The translations under genes were made by a program, and so were the position numbers. Of a DNA stretch of 64,000 nt, positions 1 through 11,200 are shown one piece after another. How positions within the stretch are numbered: position 1 is the stretch's first letter; every line of letters starts with the position of its first letter. The stretch is from NCBI RefSeq assembly GCF_000247815.1, contig NC_021678.1:11157351-11221350 (forward strand), given 5' to 3'. Source of the DNA: Ficedula albicollis. Lineage: Eukaryota > Chordata > Aves > Passeriformes > Muscicapidae. The notes below the pieces were generated by a model. That model saw only the letters and a list, made by a program, of their open reading frames with translations, was not told where the DNA came from and ran no database searches.

Positions 1-1809
1 ATCCAGTCATTAGGACAAATTAGCTATTTACACAGGCATAAGAGTAAACAATAAAATTGCTTTCCAGGCACTTCATTGCCATTAGAGCACAACACAGTGT
101 GACAAGCAGTAGCTCAATGCCAGTAAGGTACCCTTAGTTACATTAGCAGCCATTTGATTTATCAGTTTAGTAATTCCCAAGAAACAGCTTTCTTTTAGCA
201 AATGACTCATGGGGCAAAATTCAGCTGAGCAGTTAGCTGCCACCTGACACTAGCACATCTTTTGGGGAGAAATCAGTAATTCTTCTGAGGATGTGCTGAC
301 AGATCTTCTCTCTTCAGCATTCAGTGTATGTAATTTTATCAGGGCACCCCAGTCCCAGCTAACCAGAACAGCCTACAAGCAGTGTGTGGAAGCAGTTTTG
401 ACCTTGTTCTCTGCAGCAATTGTATAGGGCTCTGTGAACAGCAAGATACCGAAATAATTTAAAAAATCAAATTGCAGAAAGAATTCATCTGCAGCTGTTA
501 ATGCATTTTGTCAAGGAAGTTTCCAGACCAGTAAGCATGCAAATATTAGCAATAGCTTCTTTCATGCTTGTCCCTGGCAAGGCAGGGATAACTGGGAATG
601 TTCTGAGCTTCCAGCACATTCCTATGGGCTCTGACAGGTTCCCTGACAGTGCAGAGGTTTGCTGTCCTTCACTGCTTCCCAAGGTGGACCTTGGGCTTTG
701 GAAGAGAGAGAAACCACATTTGGGGGAATAGTTCTGCAGTAAGGTGGAGGTACAACATAAATTACAACCATCTCTCTAACATGGTAACAATAAATAATTG
801 AAGCATTTCTAGCGTTTCCAATGTTATAAGCAATTTTTGACATCAATGTTTTTACGGCTTCCTGATAGCACATTCAGCTTTCGCACAGAAAATGGATGCA
901 GTTGATTGCTGTAAGACAACTTAGGGAAATTGGTTTCTTTCTGTAAAGAAATACTAAAAAGCAATCGAGTTCTATGTCAAGCAGGCAGTGCGGGACAGTC
1001 TGAGGCACGTAAGACGTGTAATGAGGAAGAAATTCAAGCCACCAGGAAATGCAACAGCCAAAACCCACACTGTTCCTGGTCTGTCAGGATGCATACTTTA
1101 CAGTTTCAGTTACTCAGGCTCCTGACAGCCAATAATAAAAAGCACTTCCATAGAAAAGTCCTGTTAGGAACAGTGTTTGGCAAAAACAGTGCAGTTACTT
1201 GAAACTATTAGCACCTACCAGGAAACCCACCCTCCCAAACAAACCAAACAAAAAACTAAACACACACAAACAAAAATGCCAATACCCAGTCTGTGGCCAC
1301 ACAGAGGAGTCCTGTTTACAAACCCACTTCAGCACTAGGCCTGGAGACCACTTTACAAGATTGAAAGAAAACTGGAAGTGAACACAAACCTAAGCACCAG
1401 CCTCAAACATCCTCACCTAAACCAGGACAGAAAAGAAGAAACTTGAAATTTAGTGGAAACTTGCTTCTAATATTTCTAATCTTATCTAGCTGCTTTGGAT
1501 TAAGCAGCAATCTTAAAAGTAATGTAATTCTGTTCAGGGGCAGAAGTCAAATGAGTTCTAACAGAATCTCATTACAGAGAAAACTACTTGACATCTTTTT
1601 AATCCCTGTCACATGAGCACACTGTGGCCTCTTCTGATTCTGAGGCACATTAAATTAAATATAGCATCTTGCTATCCATCAGTGTCAACATTTAAAGCTC
1701 CCTTCAAAATATTTACACAACATCCATTTGTTTACATTCAGTTCAAAGAAGATACTGCTAACAACACTCCACCTCCACAAATACCTATTAAATCAAAGTG
1801 CAACATCTC

Positions 1810-1920
1810 AGTAACAGCAACAGAGCACTGGGGGACTCAGCAAACACAGTTGTAAGTGATGGATTGAGTAACGGCAACAGAGCACTGAGGGACTCAGCAA
1901 ACACAGTTGTAAGTGATGGA
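1810..1920. repeat. 57-bp tandem duplication
   Basis: Positions 1810-1863 recur at 1867-1920 with a 57-bp offset and two mismatches. The right copy runs straight into the next duplication, which starts at about 1920. No function is evident. Confidence 0.9.
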
Positions 1921-2196
1921 GTTGGCTGAAGTCTTGGATGCCTATGGCAATACCAGAATTTAATAAAACAGTGAATTATTCTCCTCTGGAGACATAATAG
2001 CTCACTGTTGAAGACCTGATCTCAGTTTGGGAAAAAAAAAAAAAAACAACCCACACTAGTTGGCTGAAGTCTTGGATGCCTATGGCAATACCAGAATTTA
2101 ATAAAACAGTGAATTATTCTTCTCTGGAGACATAATAGCTCACTGTTGAAGACCTGATGTCAGTTTGGGGAAAAAAAAAAAAACCAACCCACACTT
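1920..2196. repeat. 138-bp tandem duplication
   Basis: A unit of about 138 bp at 1920-2057 is repeated directly at 2058-2196, with two substitutions and a length change in the internal G/A run. The two copies are adjacent, with no spacer. The unit ends in an A-tract followed by an ACCCACACT-like segment. Confidence 0.9.
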
Positions 2197-5100
2197 TTAA
2201 CACACGTCAAAAACATAAAATCCAAGCAAACAAATCCATTTTGTTTTTCTACACACCTCTTACTTCACTTTACTACTTAAAAATTTCAGAGTATCCAAGT
2301 ATTCCAAAAGGAATGTCACAATAATCCAGCAGCCAAAAAATCACTTTGACAAGATTTTCGAGAGCACACAAACACAACCCCTCCCCAACATCTGCACCAT
2401 GGATGCATTTACAGGGCAGAACACCATCCCAGCTGACCCCAGGAACTGCATGGCCCAGGAAAAGCTGAGACTTGTAGCCTGACAGTAGCCAGAGCTGTCT
2501 CAGAGCTGCTCTCCTGAGCACCAGGCAATCCCAAAGGGTTTTATTTCTGCTTCACACAATCCCTTTAACACGATCATTTCCCCATGGATTGTAATGAAGT
2601 CAGCAAGAAGCCACTCAGGACTGCATAAGGCTGCAGGAAACCTGCAGAGGGCTGAGGCTCTCACAGGGCCAGAGCCATGCTGTGCCTGCTAGCTCATGTT
2701 TCCACACTCTGCTCAGCCTCACCTCCTGTCTCCTCCACATCCATCACACTGCAGAACAGCATTTCTCACAGGAGAAGCTCCCTGGTTGTCTCACAGCTGT
2801 GACTTTGCTGCCTGGGCACACTTGCTGCTGCTTTCAGCAGGAGCCAGGTCAGACACCACATCTGGGAAGGCTGTTCCAGAGCCTCTCTGTTCAATTCCAT
2901 TTCACTCCACAGACACAGTCTTCTTTTAAAAAACAGCACTTCTACTCAAAGTCTGAGAATGCACCAGTACTGGCAAGGAGCACATACTCCCACCGTGGAT
3001 ATGCCAATTGCCATTTGCATGTTGACAAGGCAATTAATGAAGAAACCCCAAAACAAACAATGCCCACAAATCAATAAGAAATGAGTTAAAATCCTCTTTC
3101 ACCTGCAAGTACAAATGTAAAGTATTCCACCTATGAAAGAAAATTCTAAAGCCCTTTGCTAAGTTAACTTACACCAGCAAAGAGTTTTTACACCATTTAT
3201 AAAGATGAGAGAACACTTTAGTCATATGTTACATAGAAGCCCTGTAGCTACAAGGCAGCCTTGAAACTGTAAGAACTAAAAATGCTCCTGAAAACTTCAC
3301 CACATAACAAACACATTTAGAGCAGCTCAAATAAACCAGTCAAATAATCACAAACTTCAAGTTCAGGGGGACTTCTTTACCTTACCCTGGAAGGGACTAA
3401 GCTAACCAAAACAGCTGTGCTTTAATAAAACCTTATGTAAACATTTAAATATAAAAGGGATTTATTTAACATTCTACCTGCAGGTCAGAAGTACTTTTGC
3501 TGCACAGCACTTCCATCCCAGCTACTCTTTAGGCCCACCACAACCTCTACAGGTGCAAATAAGGTCTCCTAATAAAAAGGTGGAATCCAATCCTTTCTAG
3601 TGCAATCTCAGAAACAACAATGAAACAATACTTTACTTAAAGCCAGAACAGAGACCACATTTCTTGGAAAAGAAGAAGAAGTAGCTTTCCCTGCCAGCTT
3701 CAGGTCCCAAGGGAGGGGAGGCAGTTCTTGCCCAGGGCTAATGAACCCCAAGTGCCTTTTTATTGCCAGCCCCGGAGCACGGCTCCCAGGTGTGTCTCTG
3801 CACAGCCCAAGTGCACTGCCAGGCTTCCAGAAAAATTATGCTATAGTATGTGCTATACCACAAAGGCTGCAGAGCCACTGCAACCACAGAGACCTAAAAA
3901 AACTATTCTATCAAAGTCTCCTTTCCTGTGAAGCTTTTCCAGTCAGAACAGGTGGAGTCCTTTAGTTTGCAATCAGGCCTAACAGGGGAAAGGTGAGCAT
4001 CACTGGGGCATGAACTAAACACTGCTTAAACTCATTATCCTCATTTTCCTTCACAGCTGAGTAAAATCTGAATGACTGATCTCCTTAAGGCGTGTTTGGG
4101 AGTCACACACTGCAAGAACACCTCATGCAAATGAAAGCTATGCCCACCTTTGATACACAGAAATGCACACTGATGTATCACTAAGTCACTAATTTATGAT
4201 GAAACACCATCTTAAAGGTTATTTGAAGTTTTATTCCTTTCATTCATGGATCTGAAAAGGCAAAAATTTTGTTCTAGTTTATATTTTGGCATGAACTAAA
4301 GCCATTTAAATGTCTGCATACAGAGACAAGTGGTTAGGGCTCACCTACCACTCCTCTTTCCCTCCTGATGCAATTCTCTTCTTGAACACAGTTTACAAAC
4401 AAGTTTGATTTTCATAGGTGCATGCATCTCAGAGTCCGAAGGCTTTTATGAAATTAAAAAAACCCAGTATTTTCTTCTGGATTCAGGAGACCCAGAACAA
4501 TTTCCCCAAGTTTTTCCCACTTTTCCATCTGTATTTGCTGATTCTCCAAACCAGTATCTACTGGTCTCATTGAATAACATATTTTTAAACAAACTCAAAA
4601 GCACAACCCACATTCTTTCCTGCATGGGCCTCAGGGAAAAGTGCACCCTGAGCTAATCTCACCTTGACTTCTCCTACTGAAGAACACTTCTCTCTAGGGA
4701 AGACTACAGATTGCAAATTCCTTGGAAAATGTTACAATTTATGTAAATAGCATGCAACAGAATTGAAAATTACTTCATGATTCAGTGGAGCATGTATTTA
4801 AGTAAGTGTTACTATATTTACTACTCTAGCATTAAAACACAGTGGCTCCTCCAGGAAAAACACTTGGACCACAGCTCAAAAAAGTGTGTTATGTAAACAG
4901 CATCTGTCAAAACAGGAGGACAAGGCCCAGCACTTGGCCATGTAACCCTAGCACTGACCCTGAGCACAGACTGTGACTCCAAAGCCTGATATGTCACTCT
5001 TCCTTGCAGCACCCCAAGATTAAAAAAACCCTCCAAGGTGGGGTTTATTCTTCCTCTGCAGGCAGAGCACACCTTGGGAAAGCCAAGAGATTTTCATATT

Positions 5101-6324
5101 TGAAGCACAATTAACTGGCTCCCTTTCTTGGAAGAAGTAGGAAACACATCCAAGGAAGAGTTACCCATCTCACTGGGAAAGAGCATCCCTGCCCTGCACT
5201 ACAGCTCACAGCAGCTCCCAGGAAACAGTGACACTGCTGCTCACAAACGTGCTTGGAGCACAGTGTGGCTGTGCCCACAGGCAGGCAGAAGCTGAACATG
5301 CTCAGGTAACAGAAATCACTTTGTTTTTAGTAAGGCATATCCCACTATTTCTAGTTCCAATACAGATCAAAAGCAATGGTGTGCATTCAAGCACTGGGTG
5401 CACAGAGCTGCTGTGTGCCACAGCAACATCTCACACAGGTGGGTATTGCAGGGAGCTGAACTAAGGCAAGGGAAACCCCAGGCCTGCAAGGACTCCTGGA
5501 AGTTCAGAAATCCCCAAGCCATAAGCCATTCAGAACACTTTGTATATTGCCCAACACACACAATAAATATTTCCAGGTGTTCTGACTTCCTTTTAATTCC
5601 AATGCATTCGTTTCAACCTTTTGGGATAATGAATGGAAGAAAGTTTCCAAAGTGGTTCCTGTGCCTACATTAATCTCCAGCCCTCCCCCACTACCTTCCA
5701 GCATCACCACCACAGAGTGGTTTTCACCCCTCAGATGGGGAAGCTGACACTGATCTCCCTCACTGCTGCTGATAAGCACAGCCACGCAGTGGAAAACAGC
5801 AGAACTAAGACACCTGGGTATCAGCACTCTGCCATGTTTCCAAAACATGAGAACTGGGACACCTGGATGCTCCTGAGGCAGGTGTGAGTGCTGAGAGCTG
5901 AGGTGCAGCAATGCTGGACAGCTGTGCCCCACCTCCATGCCAGTTCCAGGGTGTGTCAAGCACTGGTGCTGTCAGTGAGAGGCATTTTCAGATGCTTATT
6001 CTTGTGCAGCCAGGACAGCAGCAGCTGTCCCAAAGTTTTAAAGGCTGGAGTCTCAGGAGAGTGCCCCACTTGTCTCTTTACCCCAAGTCATAATACCAAC
6101 ATATTTAACCTTGTCCTCACCAGGACCTTACAATTGTTGTTAGCAACCACCAAGATACCCAAGCAAGGTAACAAGGTCTAAGTTAGATAGTCTGGGTAGA
6201 TACAGAGATGCAAAGTTGAGCTGGTTGAACTTCTACTGCAAATATTATTTCAATACCATGTGTTATGCTCTGTACAATATTATTGTAAAAATGTATTTCA
6301 AACAAAAAGCTTAAAACAATTTCT

Positions 6325-7959
6325 AAAATGCAGAAATTCCATTTATTATATTGAGAAAATCAATTGCAAGAAGTCCTGCAATGCATTCTCTTCATTCTAA
6401 GTACAATACAGTACACTGCTCTCCACAATAAGTTACATAAAGGCAAATTTTATATACATATAAAAAAGGATCAGTGCCCAGAACTATTTGCACAGCACAT
6501 CTGCTATTCAGAAATCAATCTTTAATTACCTTCAGAATTCTTGAGCAAAATAAATCAATAAACAGATCTTAATTACCTGGTTTGAGAAAGGTTTTCAACT
6601 AATATCTAAATTCAGCAGAAACCATGCAGATGGTTTAACCACCGAATTAGCATTCTCTGCACTCATTCTACAAACAAATGTATTAAAAAATGAGGCATGC
6701 CATATGGTATCATATAAGACAACATGGAGAAAAATGACCTGCCTGCATTTGAACTGCTTATGCATCCCAAAATACCAAAAAGGGAAGTACCAAAGTAGTA
6801 GTGCCATTGTACAAGGCACTAATGAGACCACAGCATAATTCTGCTTAAACATGCTCAAAAATAATCCAGTAAGAAAACAAATCAAAAAAACCCAAGAGGA
6901 AAAAAGAACCAAAACCAACACCTTAAAACATCCTCAAACTGAAGAAGTGAAGAATAAGGCTACTAGGATGATCAGTGGAATGAAGAGCATTGTATAAAGA
7001 AAGACTGTAATAGCACTTGCTTTTTCAGCCACTGAAACAACTAAAGAGTATATGACACCGTAAAAAACATGTCAGGAAAATGCCCAAAAGAGAAAGAGTG
7101 CACAAGGAAAATATTGGCATAATAGCAAACAGGCCTCTAATAAATTGATATGGGAATGAAACAATGGTTCCTCAACTTAAATGATGAGATATATAGGCAG
7201 GGCCTTGGAACAAGAAGGAGGGGCCAAAAATATTTAAGCAAACAAGTTTAATAGCACAGGTAAGTTTATAGAAGAGATGTGGCATCTACTGTGGGAAAAG
7301 AGCAGGCACAGAAACACCCAGCTGGAATGTTCCCAACTTGTCTGAAATAAGGTGGTGTTTCCTTTGTAGTGTGAACTTCCATTATATGCTCTAAAATTCC
7401 ACTTAAAAGGATTTTCATTCCCACACCCCCCAAATTATTCTCTATTCAACCATGACAATGTCTGTTAATACAGCAAATGTGGCACCAAGCCCTTGCTGCG
7501 GAATTAGCACCCTGCACAGCTGCTGTACTGGTCAGGATGCCCATATCCCTCTCATGGTGGGATTATTTTTCCACACCTTTCTCTTTTTTCTATAATGCAG
7601 TCTAAGTACAACATCCTTCTAAAGTCACAGTGCAGGGAGCCATACAGACTGAAAATACTCAAGACACAAAAGATTATTTAATTCTCAAAAGAATGCAAAT
7701 GTAAGAACAGAAATGTACCACATGGAGAAGTGTTGAATTGTACATTCCACGGATCTTTCCAGTCAATACTGAAGACACCTTCCTTGAACCACATACGCTG
7801 TCCAATCGAGCTGAGGTGCTTGAATTCAGATACGTAGGTAAGACCGCTCAAAGGATTACTGGCAAACAGGAGAACCAAAAACCCTCTGAACTCTTGTGAA
7901 AAAGAGAGGCACTGCGTTTGTGGGCGAGTTAAGGCTGCAAGACGACGCCGGCGCTGGCC
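6325..7959 (-). other. CSGALNACT2: Probable CSGALNACT2 3' UTR
   Basis: This is the stretch between the CSGALNACT2 stop codon and the first convincing minus-strand poly(A) signal. It is AT-rich and has no ORF resembling a protein. The length of about 1.6 kb is plausible for a vertebrate 3' UTR. The right limit is certain because it is the stop codon; the left limit is inferred from the signal alone and could be wrong. Confidence 0.45.
6342..6347 (-). terminator. Candidate poly(A) signal AATAAA for CSGALNACT2
   Basis: TTTATT on the plus strand reads AATAAA on the minus strand, about 1.6 kb after the stop codon. The minus-strand sequence just after it is T-rich, as expected near a cleavage site. 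No transcript evidence is available. Confidence 0.4.
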
Positions 7960-8252
7960 TCAGCCCAGGCCCTCGCTGTTAGTCCTGTAGGCCTGCTTGC
8001 GGAGGTGCGCCTCGATCTCGTCGCGGAACACCAGCATGCCCAGGTGCGAGTGCGACGCCTCGTTCATGGCCTTGGACTGGATGCACATGCGGTACTGCTC
8101 GGGGGCCAGCCCGTCCGCGCAGTGCTTCTCGTGCCACAGGTGGAACAGCCCCGGCACCGGCGTGCGCACCACCACCAGCTCCCCGTGCAGGTACTTCCTG
8201 TACAGGTGCACGTCCTCGCCGCCCCAGCCCTTCACCTCCAGGTCAAAGCCCC
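7960..8252 (-). CDS. CSGALNACT2: CSGALNACT2 coding exon 7 (last, with stop)
   Basis: Encodes about residues 445-541 and the TGA stop at 7962-7960. It begins after a TCTTGCAG acceptor; the first two bases complete a Gly codon from the previous exon, giving [18 protein letters not shown]. The GWGGED motif of the catalytic domain and a WHEKHCAD segment are here, and the protein ends TNSEGLG. Base use is odd: nearly every third position is G or C and CpG is frequent, unlike all other exons of the gene. This is discussed in the findings. Confidence 0.97.
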
Positions 8253-11200
8253 CTGCAAGACAGCAGCACAAATCCTTACTGGGTGAACAGCAAAGAGCAA
8301 CACTGCACGCCTAATGTATTGCCAGATCTGGCACGACGCTCCAGAATAACTAAGTTTCCCATGCCATAGCATGCCAATTTCAGGGACAGAAGCTTCAAAC
8401 TGCCCAGGACACAGATCTGCTGACTTCAGAAAGTCTCTTAGAGCAGCACCTCCAAATTGCATTATGCATGACATCCCATGTGACAGCTGCAGAAAACTGT
8501 AGGCAAACCTCACTGGTTATGCTTTGGGATCGTTTTTAGGAAGCAGAATGGATTTTAGCAGCTGGAAAATGAAGCAGTCACGCACCGTATGAGAAATCCT
8601 CTCTAACAATGCCAGCAATTACTCCATAGGTCACAATTCAAAAGGAAAGGAACATGCTTTACCATTTTAAGTTCTCTTGTTTTTCCAGGACCATGGTGAA
8701 GAGCAACTCAGGCTCTTGTACAATTTCAAAACTCGAGAATTATGAAGTCTTCATTTAGCATGTACCATACAGATGGCAATTTGACTGCTATTAGTAATCA
8801 GCCTGCATTCAAGCCACCAGACAGCACACAGGGCTGTGCTGCTACATCTTCTGGCAGATTTACATCCTCTGGCAGAATATCCTCACCACCATCTTCCACA
8901 TTTAAGCATACCAAGCTGTTCTCAGTTTTAAGAACATGCCACAAGGGGGGGCAAAGCACATTGCTAAAGACTCAAACAACTGTATTTAACTTCTCAAGGT
9001 TACTTAAAAGAAAGTATTTGAATGCTTCTTGTCTATGTGAGTGGCTTATTTGAGTGACATTTTTCTTAAATGTGATTCACTCAACAGACGGGACATCAAA
9101 ATCCAGAAAAGCTAATTAATCTCATTGACAAGTCGGTCAAACTTGTCAAGCAAGTCTTACTGCTGAGATAGGGGAAATAATACAAGAAATAAATGTATTA
9201 CTTTCCTGTCATCAGGTAAGACCAGAAAATCACTTTCTAAACACAATTTTTTTTTCTTTAGTCTCATCTTACCAACAGTCAGAAAGTCTGTCCGGTATTG
9301 ACAAGTCATCCCAAAGCCAAAATCCCGCCAGAAACCAGAATCCTTCTTGTGTACCTGCAATTTTAAACCAGTTTGAATCATTAAATCATTTTGAAATGTA
9401 AAATACAATAAAGGAGGTACACTGCACTTGGTTTTGCAGAAACCTAAGCTCTTCCAATCATTTGTTCAGTGTAGGATAAAGCATAATAACACTTCTGGCA
9501 TTTCTGTGTCATGCACTCATGTGGGGCTTCCCAGTGACCTGCTGTTCACTTCACCCTCTGCCTTCCAATTCCACTCACCCTCAATGCAGTTTCCACAGCA
9601 GTTTCTGCTGCACCATCTCTATTTTCTATGTATCTACCCAGACCAAGCAGTAAATTAGTCCATTGCTAAATCATCTGTTCCTAACATTCCATTTCCTACC
9701 CATTTTCTAAGGCCACATCTGTCTCTTGAACTGATATGACAGGAAAAGTAAGCTTTGTGATTGAAGTCAGCAACCATAATACTGTTCAGTTTAAGAGGGA
9801 ACAGAAGAGCTATCAGGCAGGGGCTCATTGCTCTCTCAGGTGTGACTATCCAAGGCCATATCACAAAACCTTCCCTCCAGCTTCCAGCAGGATCCTTGCA
9901 AACACAAGGAATGAGGGCTATTATGTTTTTCTTTTAATATAGCTCTTCGTCATACTACTCTTCTTTTTCTCCTTCAAACCTGTCCATCCCAGAAGTCTCA
10001 GCTGCAAAACCCAATTTCATCTATGCAGTCTCTTGAAAGAGAGGTAGACTGGACACATCATTCAAATATTTTTGCCTTTCACCAATGCTTTGTTTGCTGG
10101 AACATAAGATGAAGGTTGCTGCCACACAATGCCACCATCCTCCTAAAATGCTGGCTTGTCAAGCCAGAATAAGCAGCACATCAGAACTACCAGATCCATC
10201 TGGTTAATAGCAATAACCTATTTAAACTAGGTGGAACTTCAAGTTTATCTAACAATGAGTTTTGTACTGTTTGACAAGGTTTTTTTCCAAGTGCTCTGCC
10301 CATAGTGGAGAAAACTGTTTAGCTATGCAGTGCCAAAGGTCGTAAGATATCCCAAACAGACTATTAAGTTACACTTAATTTTAATATGGAGAAAACTGTT
10401 TAGCTATGCAGTGTCAAAGGTCCTAAGATATCCTAAACAGACTATTAAGTTACACTTAATTTTAATACAAAGCACACCTAACTCTACCCAGAATAAATCA
10501 AGCTGCTTACCAATTGCTGCTCCACAGGAGGTGGTATATCTTGGTTGGCATAGACAATAGCAGGATTGTAAAGGCTGAATACCACAGGTGAGAAGAGAGA
10601 AACCAAACTCATTAGAAATTTCAGCAAAACAAAAATCATCTTCCACTGTACAAAGCACACCTAACTCTACCCAGAATAAATCAAGCTGCTTACCAATTGC
10701 TGCTCCACAGGAGGTGGTATATCTTGGTTGGCATAGACAATAGCAGGATTGTAAAGGCTGAATACCACAGGATAGAAAACCTTTTTCCCTGGAAGTCAAA
10801 AGATAAACGTTACTCACTGTGGGCATGCTTTCTGAAGGCAAAAAGAAACCAGAAACACTCTTTTTATGTAGAATATTACCTATTAGGCATCTAGAGGAAA
10901 TAAATAAAAAGTTCTAACTGCTAAGACTTCCTACCTAGGAAGCCCGTAATATCTAGTGGGGCAGAGCCCATAGGATTCAAAAAAATACATATGTACGCTT
11001 GATTTGCATTTATATATAGTTACACAGGCTTATATAAAATACTAGATATCTCAGTATTGTTAGATATCTCAGTATTCTAGGTGACTAAAAAATTCCTGCA
11101 ATAATAATATGCAGTAAAACTAAAAATAACCAAATCCAAGTAACAACTTGCATTGTTGAGTTTTATGAACTTGGTTTTTTCCACAAATATATAAAAGCAG

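Larger units (their letters stand above)
1..6320. other. Intergenic region downstream of CSGALNACT2
   Basis: No exon-like ORF or recognisable gene is seen. The open frames here are all at or below about 150 codons, overlap each other on both strands and resemble no family I know. The content is AT-rich single-copy DNA with two adjacent tandem duplications near 1.8-2.2 kb, listed separately, and A/C-rich simple sequence near 1230-1280. In human the convergent neighbour past CSGALNACT2 is RASGEF1A; I looked for its exons on the plus strand and recognised none, so it probably lies beyond the left edge. Confidence 0.6.
9355..10693 (-). other. CSGALNACT2 intron between coding exons 5 and 6
   Basis: A GT-AG intron of 1.34 kb with donor G|GTAAGCAG and acceptor AAATTGCAG. 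It contains an incomplete copy of the preceding exon, a 61-bp filler and an 81-bp tandem duplication, all at its donor-proximal end and listed separately. Confidence 0.9.

Noticed and set aside
1..6300. Search for RASGEF1A terminal exons on the plus strand
   Set aside because: Expected from human synteny, but no frame resembled it; it probably lies outside the window.
7997..8314. Plus-strand frames of 93-105 codons rich in His, Gln and Val
   Set aside because: Antisense shadows of the GC-rich last CSGALNACT2 exon, whose minus-strand frame is clearly the real one.
10404..10841. 145-codon minus-strand frame with an internally repeated peptide
   Set aside because: It is the wrong reading frame of exon 5 and its duplicate; the repeat reflects the DNA duplication.
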